Of a DNA stretch of 64,000 bases, positions 1 to 11,420 are shown piece after piece. Below the pieces are notes generated by a model. It did no database searches. It saw nothing but the letters and a program-made list of their open reading frames with translations, and had not been told where the DNA came from. This DNA comes from Dama dama. Taxonomy: Eukaryota; Chordata; Mammalia; Artiodactyla; Cervidae. The stretch lies in NCBI RefSeq assembly GCF_033118175.1, contig NC_083697.1, positions 24,278,001-24,342,000 on the forward strand, written 5' to 3'. The first letter of the stretch is position 1; each line of letters opens with the position of its first letter. Made by a program: the position numbers and the translations under genes.

Positions 1-360
1 CTCCTACGTCTGAAACGGAGAAATCTCCCTCCCTCTCTACGGAAAATGAAGAAGGAGGGAAACCTCCCCATTCCCACCCACATCTCCAAACTGTGGTCCA
101 AGGAGGACTTTGGGAATAAAGAGGTCTTTGGAATTGCTTGTGATCCTTCCCTAAAATTTGTCAGTTGGAGTCCCTCCATCTCTCTTGGGGCTCAAAGGGC
201 ATACCTGTGTGTACTGAGAACACTAGTTGCCTAGATGCTGGGAGACTTAAGGATGCCCTGGTGCTGCATCTGGAGCCAGTTTCAGTTGCCTATGCCCTCG
301 GGAACAAAGTTCTTTCAAGCCTAATCTTTTTGGGATTGAGGAGAAAATATTCTCAATAGT
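1..360. other. Unassigned intergenic sequence
   Basis: The interval has balanced base composition and two short frames (62 and 64 codons) with no recognisable product. No known repeat was identified. Confidence 0.5.
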
Positions 361-384
361 CTTAGAAACAGCTATTAGCAGTTA

Positions 385-432
385 GTACAATATATATATA
401 TAGTGTATATATATAAATATATATATATTTTA
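385..432. repeat. TA-rich simple repeat
   Basis: Near-continuous TA dinucleotides. The minus-strand frame over it translates to an artefactual Ile/Tyr run. Confidence 0.9.
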
Positions 433-527
433 ATAAAGATTTGAAGAAGGGGAATGCATATTCAATAATGAGGGGAGAAATGGAGATATACATGAGGCAA
501 AGATAACATTTCAAATAGCAATGGGTA

Positions 528-660
528 ATGTGGGAGGGAGGCTCAAGAGAGAGCGGATATATGTACACGTATGGCTGATCCATGTTGTTGTATGGCAGAA
601 ACCAATACAACATTGTAAAGCAATTATCCCCCAATTAAATTTTTTCAAAATTAATTTTAA
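528..660 (+). mobile_element. Very short L1 3' end insertion with TSD
   Basis: A 133-bp ruminant L1 3' terminus (GGAGGGAGGCTCAAGAG to CAACATTGTAAAGCAATT and an A/T-rich tail) is flanked by identical AAATAGCAATGGGTA repeats at 513-527 and 661-675. Confidence 0.88.
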
Positions 661-685
661 AAATAGCAATGGGTAGAACAAGCTC

Positions 686-951
686 TGTGCATGCTAGGTC
701 GTTTCAGTCGTGTTCGACTCTTTGGCAAACTATGGACTGTAGCCCGCCAGGCTCCTCTGTCCATAAAATTCTCCAGGCAAGAATACTGGAGTGGGTTGCC
801 ATTTCCTCCTCCAGGGGATCATGTTGGATTAGGGGCCACACTCATGACCTCATTTTAACTTGTGTCTCCACCCAGGGATCGAATCTGTGTCTCTTACGTC
901 TCATGTATTGGCAGAGTGGGTTCTTTACCACTAGCACCACCTGGGAAGCCC
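686..951 (-). mobile_element. Bov-tA SINE (antisense) with internal extra sequence
   Basis: It runs from TGCATGCTAGGTCGTTTCAG to CACCACCTGGGAAGCCC. About 45 bp of unrelated sequence (near 832-878) sits between the two halves, making it longer than its neighbours. The frame at 669-965 is SINE-derived. Confidence 0.9.
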
Positions 952-994
952 ACAGAATGAGCTAGGCATCTTTGTTAGGGGAGAGGATCTATAG

Positions 995-1055
995 CTGTTA
1001 AGTGTTTACCGTTTGCCTGACCTGTACTATCTTGTTTAATCCTCATACCCTCTGA
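995..1055 (+). repeat. MIR core fragment
   Basis: TTAAGTGTTTACCGTTTGCC and TTGTTTAATCCTCATACC follow the MIR core. Confidence 0.6.
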
Positions 1056-1059
1056 GTCT

Positions 1060-2254
1060 CACTGGTGAGCTGTGGGGAGGGCAGCTTGTCACCAAGGCTT
1101 GTGCTCTTAAGGGCTGAGCTACACAGCCTCCTTTGTCTGAAACCCAGGAGGCTGCTCTTCCTCTGCATCCAGAGAATGGTTTGTGTCATTTCTTCTACAG
1201 CACTGAATCCGTTTGGAGTTGTTCCCTTTCTTGATTGTGAGCCACTCCAGGAGGAACTGGCCCACACTCATCTTCATTGTTTAATCTGCTGCCTGTCACC
1301 TTGTGGGTAAGCTTTTAGTTAAATCAATGAATAATTTTTTATTAAAGAATCCTTGAAGATTTTTCTGATCCACAGAGTTGCTATAATACTCATGAACTGT
1401 GATTGCTTCACACACAGAAACAAAGACATTCAGGCTAATGATCTGTATTACAGCAGTGACAATATGCTAACTGGTCTCTTTCATTATTTAGAACTTTCCC
1501 CACAGTTTAAATTGAGAAAGCCCGATTTCTTCCTAGGTCTTTTCGTGGAAGTATCCAGGGTGTGGTGCTCAATGCATAGTGTCTTGGTGTCTTCAGGGAA
1601 CCTGCTGAGTGGTCACTGACTCAGGCTCTTCCTAGACTAGGTAGGACAAGGGTGACTCTGGGCCACTGACACTAGAAAAGTACTGACAAATCTGTTGCCC
1701 CATTCAAACCCAGCGTTCATTTACGTAGTGAATTTAGCTGAAATTAGCTGAAATTAGCTGGCCTAATTTCTTGGCCACAAGAAATTAGCTGGCCTTTATG
1801 TTACATTCTGCTCTCCACGAGATGCCTAATTTTTGAAACCCATGGAGCACAGACTTGGTCTAATAAATGCACAGAGGGACAAGCACATATTAGAAGAATC
1901 TCAAATCAAAATCTAACAGCAACTGACCATGTGACCTGCTTTGGGAAATGGAAAGGGAGACAGCCCCAGCTGTTACCTGCTTATCAAACTAAGCCTCCTG
2001 GACCTTGTTCTACTCTAGATGATTTTCTTATATAGAACAAATGGAAGAGCAAGGGGAAATAATACGTTCATGAGAAAATGGCAGGTACTAGAAGCTGAGT
2101 GGAAGCCAAATGGAAGGAATGGTGGCAAAGACTATATATCTCTTCTGTTTTCTAAACTCAAAGAGAGAGAAAAGTGAATAATACTTCTTGGTTTGATGGT
2201 CTCTGGGCAGCTTGGATCTTTAAATATTTGTTCAGTAGTTTCTATTTCTTCATT
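1060..2254. other. Unassigned intergenic sequence
   Basis: There is no recognisable gene. A short tandem AAATTAGCTG (three copies at 1,731-1,760) adjoins an AATTTCTTG/CAAGAAATT inverted repeat at about 1,764-1,790. Confidence 0.5.
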
Positions 2255-2355
2255 TATTCATCTACGCGTTTATTGATTCATTCAGGAAACATTTATTGTG
2301 TACTACTCTGTGCTAGACACGAGGTAGGACACTGAGGATGTAGGGATGAGGGAGG
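2255..2355 (-). repeat. L2 3' end (antisense)
   Basis: GATTCATTCAGGAAACATTT and ACTCTGTGCTAGACACGAGG fit the antisense L2 terminus. Confidence 0.6.
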
Positions 2356-2464
2356 CCGATTGCCTATCCTCCAGAGTTTAGGAGGAATTTAAACACGGAC
2401 ATGGAGTAGACTGAAGACGCTTTGAAGGCAGAGATGGAGACTTATTCATCGTGGTAGCACCAAT

Positions 2465-2520
2465 CCGTGGTATGGTGACTGCCATATAGGAGGCATTTAA
2501 TAAATGTTTCTTGAATGACT
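2465..2520 (+). repeat. L2 3' end (sense)
   Basis: CCATATAGGAGGCATTTAAT and AAATGTTTCTTGAATGAC are the L2 terminus. Confidence 0.6.
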
Positions 2521-4094
2521 TTATGAAGGTATTGGTCATATATTAATAAAGCAATTTTCACACTGTAGTGTTAAACTACTAAATATAGTTGAAGACTTCA
2601 AAAAATACTAAAAAGTTTCTTGCATGGTAGTAACTTCAATAAAATTTTCTAATTGGAAAAATAGCCAATGTAATTTATACAATATATATCTGTTAATATA
2701 CTGAAACCTCCATGGTGCTCTAGTGCTGCTGAATGCTACCTATGTTTTAAATGATTCATCCTGAGTTAGAAGTTCCAGGATAGAGTGTTCTTCCTTAATA
2801 CTAGTTAATATTTTTTTCAGTTGTGGCTCAACCTGAGTGAAGCCACTGACATAGAAAAGGCATCAGTTGTTCTAGTCACTTTGGTGAAAAGAGCATGGCA
2901 TGGGTTGACAGTCGTTGTGAGGACATTTGAAACAGCTCATATGTTTGTATTCTTATTGATTTCTGATAGCACTTTAAAAATAGAAGCCATAAATTATGTA
3001 TAGCCAAGAACTATTAAGAACTTCAAGGCAACTACACTTAAAATAAATGGCCCAAGAACTGTAAAGTCAGCTGGCTTAGAGCAAGAATTTCTAACAATAA
3101 TTCATTTCTAGCTGTTACTAGTCATGCCCATGGTCTTGGAGGATGCTAAGAGGGATCTCTGGTGTGGCTACAGCCATAGGTCAGGTACCAGCTACGGATG
3201 GGGCGCACATAACCTAAAGCCTGCCTAGGGCTAGGGTTTGTTTCTGCGAGTGGCTCCAGGCCCACACTCTTCTCCACAGATGGCTGCCCACAGAAGGCCA
3301 CCAAGTTCCTCTCATGAGACTGTCCTTGATACCTGAGCAGTGGTCTCATGGCATGGGCAGAAATTTCAGAAAAGCATGAGAAAGCATGACCACTGAGTGT
3401 GGTCAATATCAGGGCCAGTGGCACTGCTAGTTTGAGCATGCTTGTGGCCATAGCTTGTGCCTTAGCTGCATAAAGAGGACTTGAGTCAACAGCTACCCTG
3501 CAGCAAAGTAGTAGCACGCACATTAAGTTCTCCTAGTTAGAGAACTCTGTAGACAAAGGATTGGAATAGGCACTTATATGATGTGGTTCCCTTGCAGTTC
3601 AGGGTTAACGATGTGTGACAATTTGATTTGAGGCATTTTGAAAGATAACCTTCCTTAACACCACCTAACGACCGTGGAGTTATCATAACACATACAAACA
3701 GGCACAGGAGTGCTTTAATGCCTTCTCACTGTGCAAGCAGAGGAAGATGCCCAGAAGAATGTGGAGTAAGTTGTACAATCTGTATGGAGAACAGAGGGAA
3801 GCATACAGATAGCTTCTGCCTATCACACACATGGACTTTGTGGCCACCTATACTTAGCCTTCTTTTGCTAAAACCAGGCAGAGAATAAGCTAGTTGTTTT
3901 TCTGAAGAATGGCTGAGTGACCCGGGCTGGATAACAATCTCTGGGCATGACCTGGCTCAGTGACAACTGGAAGGCACATTCTGGCCCTTTTAAAAAACTC
4001 ATCAAAGGTCAGGGACGGAGAATCTGGAAAATGGTTGGCCAAATGTTCTGAGACCTTTCTTCTTGGCATGTAATGTAGAAGTAGAGTTCATTTT
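2521..4094. other. Unassigned intergenic sequence with a 125-codon minus-strand frame
   Basis: The segment at 3,146-3,523 is richer in GC than its surroundings and holds an uninterrupted minus-strand frame with a hydrophobic stretch (LKLAVPLALILTTLSG) near residues 30-45. I recognise no family. It may be part of an unassigned repeat. Confidence 0.4.
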
Positions 4095-4205
4095 TTCAAC
4101 TAATATTTAGTCTTTGCTACATGCTAGTTACCAGTACTACACTGGTAAATGAGAGATCCATCCTGCCTTGATGGAACTTACTATTATCCAGCAAGTGGAA
4201 AATTT
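4095..4205 (-). repeat. L2 3' end (antisense)
   Basis: AACTAATATTTAGTCTTTGC and CTGCCTTGATGGAACTTACT fit the antisense L2 tail. Confidence 0.55.
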
Positions 4206-4388
4206 TCAAACCAAGCCACCAGAGTAAATATATATTTTCAAACAGTGATATGTCTACCAAAAGAAGTATAGGATACTTTTTGAGGCATTGTTATAGAAGA
4301 ACCTAATTTAGGTTTGGGGCTAAGGAAGGCCCTACTTTGAGTAAATGACATTCAGCTGAAAGCTGAAGGCTGGAGTTGGAGTTGGCAG

Positions 4389-4432
4389 AGTGTGTGTGCG
4401 TGTGTACATGTGCCTGTGTGTGTGAAGAGTGT
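4389..4432. repeat. Imperfect TG repeat
   Basis: TG dinucleotides interrupted by CG and ACA steps. Confidence 0.8.
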
Positions 4433-5246
4433 GAGTGCTGGGGACATTGGGAAGTGTTGTGGGCTGAAGGAGTAGCAAAGGTCTCATGGGGGAAGTTTGA
4501 CTCTTTGGGGAATTAAAAGCAAGCCAGGGTGGTTGTCATGGGATGTGTGAGTCAGAGATGGGTATGAGTTGAAGTGGGAGGTAGGCAGGATCCACGCCAT
4601 TCAGGGCTTTGTAGATCATGTGGAACATCTGTGATTTATCCTAAGGATGGAGTGTGTTTGTCGGTGATCTGCTGTAGAAAGATGTGATGAAGTGTCCTCC
4701 AGCTGTCAACCTGAAGAAGGATGCTTCTCAGCAGTGGTTCTTGAAAGTGAACCAGGATTGAAGTGTGACCTTGGGTGAAATGTCAGTGAGACAGGGTCGC
4801 ATTTCATAACACATTTTATAGATTATCAGTGACGGTGATAGAGCTTTATTGAGGTTGTGGAAAAGGAATGAAATCACGCAGGAAAATACTTCATGTTGAC
4901 TTGACGTCCCCCACATCTCAAATACCATGAGCACATGTGCAGACATCCAGGAAGGCAGAATCAGTGAACACCAGGGTCCCTTCTGAAGCTGACTCTGCAA
5001 GCAGTTGTTCACTCCACATCCTGCCTTACTAGATTCTCTCCTTGTACGTGCTCTCTCCTGGTCCTCAGTTCAGGAAATAGGAGGGGAGTTTAAATAACTC
5101 ACTCTCAGGACTCTTCTCCTAAGCTTGAAAAAAATTTTTTTCTTGTATGTTTCTTAGGAAAGGGTAATAGAAAATACCAAGCTCCAAAATCTTTGACAGT
5201 GCAAAGGAATGCCTGTGGTGCTGCCCACATTTGCAAAGCTTGGACT

Positions 5247-5452
5247 GGGATTTTTTTTTTTTTTTAATCAATATTTTTCTTACTGAAGTATAATTGATTT
5301 ACAATGTCATGTTCATTTCTGCTGTACAGCAAAGTGATTCAATAATACATTTTATCTGCATTCTTTTTTATGTTCTTTTCCACTATGGTTTATCATAGGA
5401 TATTGAATAAAATCCTCTGTGCTCTACAGTAGGACCTTGTTATTTATCCACT
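5247..5452 (-). mobile_element. L1 3' UTR fragment (antisense)
   Basis: It begins with a T run and reads ATAATTGATTTACAATGT, TGTACAGCAAAGTGATTCA and GTGCTCTACAGTAGGACCTT, the reverse complement of a ruminant L1 3' end. Confidence 0.88.
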
Positions 5453-6559
5453 GGGATTTTGCTTTTGATTAAGGTTTTAACAAGGAGCATGGACCTTATG
5501 AGAAGTTTAAGACCTTAATTTAGCATGTTTTGCATTTCACTTGGGGAAGTGACTTTTCTTTTAAAACTGGTGAATGGGAAACATATGCACAATTATGTGT
5601 TGAAACCTACAACCCCAATGAAGCAGGGAAAACTATGGATTAGTAGAGGAAAAAGTTATCATTTCAAGTTATGTTTCTATGAGTTCAGCCATCAAATATT
5701 TTAGAAGTTGTCACTTAAAAGCATTATTCATAGGCTACCAGATGGATTATATATAATCTATTGTCTACAGATGTATCAGGTTAGAAGACTAATGAATTTT
5801 TGGCTTTAAGTAAATACAGATCTCAACCATGATTACTTTGAAATGAATCTGAATGAGTTGGAGAGGCAATGGACTAATTGTTTCAAAAGACAGAATGAAA
5901 ATAAAAATATGATAGGAATTCACAGTATATATGAATTCTGCCCAATAGATGGTCAAGTCTCCATTCCTAAACCAGTAAATCTGAATTAATACTTATCCCA
6001 TTATGTGCCTTAGTTCATAGAAAAATAACTTTCCTTTCCTCTGTTTCATTTGCTTAATTTTAAGAAAAATAGAAGATGATAATAATCTTGACAGTTAGAA
6101 GCATGATCAAGAAAAAAAAAAAAAGATTCTAAAACCATTGGCAGATCCAATGGATCGACAAAACTAAATAGTATGAGGTTTGAACAAATATTTCTCAAGT
6201 CCTATTTGCCATAGAACTATGAAGCTGGCCTTCTAGAGAGCACAGCCTGGCCATTTTTATCCCCTAGCTAGTCTGTCTCAGACAGTGAGACTAGATATAG
6301 CCAGATGAACTAGACTGTCTAACCATAAAATGTGACAGAAATGAGATGAAAAGAGACTCAGTGTTCCATAAAAACTTCACTGTTACTAATGCTGGTTCTC
6401 TATTGCCCACTGATTCCCATTTTAAAAATCCAGATGATTCCATCCTAGAGAACAAGGGAAATGAGCACTACTCAGCTGTGAAAATGGCATGAAGGTGAGA
6501 GAGTAAAATTCTGATTGCCATTCAGAGCACAAATGATTTCAAATGCTTTACTGTGTTTT
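5453..6559. other. Unassigned AT-rich intergenic sequence
   Basis: No coding similarity or clear repeat was seen apart from simple A runs. Confidence 0.5.
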
Positions 6560-6622
6560 GGGCTTCCCTGCTGGGTCAGTAGGTAAAGAATTCACCTGCA
6601 ATGCAGGAGACCTAGGTTCAAT
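6560..6622 (+). mobile_element. Bov-tA SINE head only
   Basis: Only the first 60 bp or so (GGGCTTCCCTGCTGGGTCAG to AGACCTAGGTTCAATA) of the tRNA-like part is present. Confidence 0.8.
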
Positions 6623-6877
6623 AATTGTTTCAAAATAACTTTTCTTTACAGTTACTTAGTTTTCAAGAAACTTAAGGACCCATTTAGGTAACATGCTAAT
6701 ATTTAAGGAATGATCCCTAAAAAGAGTTGTTCCAAAGATTTATTAAATAATATTTGAGAAGTGCTAATAAAGAAGGAAATGACTTGACCATGCTAATCAC
6801 TGTTTTATTTAGAATTGTATAGAAAGTTCTTCTAATTTTACAATATGTGTTAGTGCTTTTTCTGGTGTTACACCCTA

Positions 6878-7099
6878 TGTGTGTGCTAAGTCACTTCAGT
6901 CATGTATGACTCTGTGTGACGCTATGGACTGTACCCTGCAAGGCTCCTCTGTCTATGGGATTCTTCAGGCAAGGATACTGGGGAGGATTGCTGTGCCCTC
7001 CTCCAGGGTATCTTCCTGACCCAAGGATTGAACCCACATCTCTTATGTCTCCTTTGTTGGCAGGCGAGTTCTTTACCACTAGCACCACCTGGGAAGCCC
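6878..7099 (-). mobile_element. Bov-tA SINE (antisense)
   Basis: Full unit from TGTGTGTGCTAAGTCACTTC to ACCACCTGGGAAGCCC. The two frames over it are SINE translation products. Confidence 0.93.
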
Positions 7100-7135
7100 A
7101 AAGTACACTAGAGCATTATTAAAATAGAAAATGTT

Positions 7136-7270
7136 GGGAATTCCCTGGCAGTCCAGTGGTTAGGACTCAGCACTTTCACTGCAGGGGCCCAGGTTCAATC
7201 CTTGGCCAAGGAACTAAGATTCTGCAGGCCACGCATGGTATGGCCAAAAAAGAAAGAAAGAAAGAAAAAA
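7136..7270 (+). mobile_element. CHR-type SINE (sense) with TSD
   Basis: GGGAATTCCCTGGCAGTCCA through TATGGCC to an AAAG-repeat tail. AAAATGTT flanks it at about 7,128 and 7,266. Confidence 0.9.
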
Positions 7271-8806
7271 ATGTTATGTAATTTCTCTATTCTAATATGT
7301 CACACTTTATAATCTCACAATAACAAGTTGTGATGTTCCTAAAAATAAAAACAAATAAATGCTAAGAACACAAGCTACGTAACTTCTTTAATAAACTGGG
7401 CATTCCTGATATAGCTATAATCAAGAAAAGAACTGTACTGTTTGCAGATGACATGGTACTATAAACAGAAAACCCAAAAGATGCCCCAGAAAGCTATTAG
7501 AGCTCATCAGTGAATTCAGTAAAGTTGCAAGATACAAAATTAATATACAGAAATCAGTTGCATTTCTATATACTAATAACGAACTATCAGAAAGAGAATT
7601 CAAGGAAACAATTCCATTTACCATTGCATCTAAAAGAATAGAATACCTAGAAATAAGCCTATGTAAAGAGGCAAAAGACTTTTATTCCAAAACTGTAAGA
7701 TGCTTATGAAAGAAACTAAGGAACAAATAAACAGATGGACAGATATACTGTGTTTCTGAATTGGAGGAATCAATGTTGTCAAAATGACCGTATCACCCAA
7801 GGCAATCCATAGATTCAATGCAATTCCTTTCAAAAATACCAATGGTATTTTTCACAGAACTAGAAAAATAATTTTAAAATTTGTATGGAAACACAAAAGA
7901 CCCTGACTAGCCCAAACAATCTTGAGAAAAACGAAGAGAGCTAAAAGAATCAGGCAGCCTGGATTCAGACTATACTACAAAATGACAGTAATCAAAACAA
8001 TATGGTACTGGCACAAAAACAGACATATAGATCAATGGAACAGATTAGAGAGCCCAGAAATAAACCCATGCACTTATGGCTAGTTAATCTATAACAAAGG
8101 TGGTGAGAAATATATAATGGAAAAAAAGACAGTCTCTTCAATAAGCAGAGCTGAGAAAACTGACAGCTACATGTAAAAGAATGAAATTAGAATATTCTCT
8201 AACACCATATAAAAAATAAACTCAAAATGGATTAAATACCTAAATGCAAGACCAGAAACCATAATACTCCTAGAAGAAAACATGGGCAGAACATTGACAT
8301 AAATCGTTTAGCATAATCTAGCTCCTCAAATAAAGGAAATAGAGGCAAAAATAAACCACCGAGACCTAATTAAACTTAAAAACTTTTGTACAGCAAAGAA
8401 AATCATCAACAAAATGAAAAGACAATCTACTGAATAGGAGATAGTATTTGCAAATGATATGACCAATAAGGGGTTAATATACAAAATAGGTAAACAACTC
8501 ATATAACTTAATACCAAAAAAAGAAACAATTTGATTAAAGAGTGGGCAGGAGACCTGAATGGATATTTTTCCAAGGAAGATATACAAATGGCTAATTATA
8601 TTGCTAATCACTAGGGAAATGTAAATCAAAACCATAATGAGATGTTGCCTCATAACTGTCAGAATCACTATCATCAAAAAGGCTCCAACTAACAAATGTT
8701 GGTTAGGATGCAGAGAAAAGGGAACCCTCGTACACTGTTGGTGGGGATGTGAATTGGAGCAGCCAGTGTGGAAAACAGTATAGAGGTTCCTCAAAAAACT
8801 AAAGAT

Positions 8807-8935
8807 AAGGAGTTTCCTGGGGACCTGGTGTTTAGGATTCCAGCTTTCACTGCCGTGGCCCAGGTTCCACCCCGGTCAGCGAACTGAGATCCTGCAAGCC
8901 ATGTGGCATGACAAAAAAAACCACAACAAACTAAA
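8807..8935 (+). mobile_element. CHR-type tRNA-derived SINE nested in the L1
   Basis: It reads GGAGTTTCCTGGGGACCTGG through CTGAGATCCTGCAAGCCATG to an A-rich tail, the layout of CHR-family SINEs, inside L1 ORF2 sequence. Confidence 0.8.
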
Positions 8936-8957
8936 AAGTAGAACTACCGTATGACCC

Positions 8958-9140
8958 AGGCTTCCCAGCAGGAGACACAGGAGATGTGGGTTCGATCCCT
9001 GGGTCGGGAAGATCCCCTGGAGAAGAAAATGACAACCCGCTCCAGTATTCTTGCCTGAAAAATCCCACGGACTGAGGATCCTGGTGGACTAAAGACCAAT
9101 GAGTCTCAAAGAGTTGGACACGACTGAATGACTAAGCATA
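8958..9140 (+). mobile_element. Bov-tA SINE nested in the L1
   Basis: It is a sense Bov-tA (GGCTTCCCAGCAGG to GTTGGACACGACTGAATGAC). The host L1 word ATGACCCA occurs on both sides (ACCGTATGACCCAG before, ACCATATGACCCAC after), which gives the target-site duplication. Confidence 0.9.
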
Positions 9141-9652
9141 GCACCATATGACCCACAATTCCACTCCTGGGTATATGGCCAAGAAAAAATTACCCTCAGA
9201 AACTCTAATTCAAAAAGATTCATGCATCCCAAGTTTCATAGCAGCATTATTTACAAATAGCCAAGATATGGAAGCAACCTATGTTGTCATCAACAGATGA
9301 AATAGATCAAGAAGATGTGGTCTATATATATATACCATATATTAATACATACACACATAAAATGGAATACTTGTCAGCCATTTAAAAAATGACATTTTTC
9401 CATTGCAGCAACATGGATAAACTTAGAGGGTATTATGCTAAGTGTAATGAGTCAGACAGAGAAAGACAAAAACTATATATCACTAATATGTGATATATAA
9501 AAAATACAATAAACTAGTGAATAGAGAAAAAAAGGAGCAGACTCACAGGAATAGACAAAAACTAGTGGTTGCCAGTGGTTAGAGGGAAAAGGGGGCAAAA
9601 TAGGAGTAGGGGAGTAAGAGGTTAAAACTATTAGGTACAAAATAAGCTACGA

Positions 9653-10271
9653 GGTGGTGGGGGTTGCGAAATGATATAATCTCTTTGAAAAACCATTTGT
9701 TAGTTTCAACTAGGGTTATGTTTCATGATACAGCAATTCCACCTTTTATCCTCCAAAGAAATGAATGCATATACCCTCTCATTTGTAAATTATATTCATG
9801 GCAGCTTTATTCATAATATCCAAAAGATAAGAGAATGCAAGCACTTATCATACAAACAGATAAATAAATTGTGATAATTTATGTAATGGAATACTACCCA
9901 TCAATTAAAACCAAGATAGTTCTAACACAAGAAGGAGAAATCTCACAGACACTCTGTTGTGTGAAAGAAGTCAGATACAAAAGAGGTCTAGTATGTGATT
10001 GTATTTATATACAGTTTAAGAACAAGCAAAACTAAGAGATGTTTTTAGAAGCCAGAATAGTGATCAACCCATCAGAGGAAAGAGTGAAAAGTGCATGAGA
10101 CTCTTATAAGAAATATTCTATCATTTTATCTCAGTGGTGGTTATTAAGATACATACATATGTAAACATTCAAACTATAATGCTTACAATTAGTACATTTT
10201 ATGCACTTCGCTATGTGTATGTTATTACTTGCTGAGTAAAATAAAGTTGATCAAATCTGCAATCAATCAAT
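9653..10271 (+). mobile_element. L1M-like 3' end nested within the younger L1 3' UTR
   Basis: This is the distal ORF2 and 3' UTR of an older-type L1 (CAGCAATTCCACC, AATGGAATACTACCC, TAAAATAAAGTTGATC) with an AATC-rich tail. The word AATAAGCT from the host L1 flanks it (about 9,643 and 10,274). Confidence 0.65.
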
Positions 10272-10504
10272 CAATAAGCTGTAAGGGCATATTGTACAAT
10301 ACAGGGAATGTAGCTGATATTTTATAATAGCTATAAATGGAGTATAGCCATTAAAATTGTGAATAACTATTATTGTATACCAATAGCATATAATACTGTA
10401 CTTCAACAAAAGAAAGTAAAAACAAGTAAATGCCGAGAGTCCAGGGTGCATAACTTCTTCAGTAAACTGAGTTTCTAATACAGCTATTAACAAAAAAAGA
10501 AACT

Positions 10505-10873
10505 TTGGATGAACTTATTTGCAGGGAAGGAATGGAGACACAGATGTAGAGAAAGACTTGTGGATCCGGTAGGGGAAGGAGAGGGTGGGACGAAGAGGAA
10601 AAGTAGCATTGACATATATACACTATCATGTGTAAAATAGATAGCTGGTGGGAAGTTGCTATATAAGATAGGGAGTCCAGCCTGGCACTCTGTGATGACC
10701 TAGAGGGGTGCGGTGGGGGGACGAGAGGGAGGCTCAACAGGAAGGGGCTACATATGTAATCATGGCCAATTCACATTGCTGGATGGCAGAAACCAACACA
10801 ACATTGTAAAGCAATCTTCCTTCAACTAAAAAATAAATGTAAAAAATTTTAAATGAAAAAAAAAAAAAGATAA
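10505..10873 (+). mobile_element. Ruminant L1 3' UTR fragment (sense)
   Basis: It holds the characteristic ruminant L1 tail: TTGACATATATACACTATC-like words, CTCTGTGATGACCTAGA, then AACACAACATTGTAAAGCAA and a poly(A) run. Confidence 0.85.
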
Positions 10874-10984
10874 AAGAAGCTTCTGAAATAGTAACTAAAA
10901 TTAACTTTGCATATCCTATACATTTCACTTATGTTAATAAATAAGTCAGATGAAGTCCAAAATTCTGTTACTTATTTTAAATTT

Positions 10985-11103
10985 TATTTTATTTTTTGGC
11001 AGCACTGCACAGTATGCAGGATCTTCCCTGATCAGGGATCAAACCTGTGCCCTCTACAGTGGATGCATGAAGTCTTAGCCATTGGACCACCAGAGAAGTT
11101 CTG
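10985..11103 (-). mobile_element. CHR-type SINE fragment (antisense)
   Basis: TTTTTTGGCAGCACTGCACA to CCATTGGACCACCAGAGAAG, the reverse of a CHR-family head. Confidence 0.82.
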
Positions 11104-11420
11104 TTAAATTATTTTAAAAGGAGCAAACATCTAGATCCTGAGCTATTTGGGAGTTACGGCAATTTACATGTACAGTTGAGAGGCCCCGTCTTCCTGCCTT
11201 GCTCCCACCAGCTGCCTTTTTTTGAACACTCTTCATGTGACAGCGTGAAAAATGGATAAAAAGGTGGTCATTTGAAATTGTTTCTTTGGATTCCTTGGCA
11301 GAGGAACAAATGCACTGCTGAAAATATCACAAAGTGATATCACAAAGTGTTGTAAAAAAATAAAACTTTTTTATATAAACTATGGTTATTTTCATGGAAA
11401 CAGTGATAGACTATTTTCTT

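Larger units (their letters stand above)
7433..10415 (+). mobile_element. L1 LINE 3' half (sense) with nested insertions
   Basis: L1 ORF2 sequence starts at the YADD-like region (TTTGCAGATGACATGG) and reads through the RT C-terminal part into the 3' UTR. The reading frames are ruined by stops. The copy is interrupted by a CHR-type SINE (about 8,807-8,935), a Bov-tA (about 8,958-9,140) and an L1M-like 3' segment (about 9,653-10,271). It ends at CTTCAACAAAAG, and a long imperfect direct repeat brackets it (see findings). Minus-strand frames here are shadows. Confidence 0.88.
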
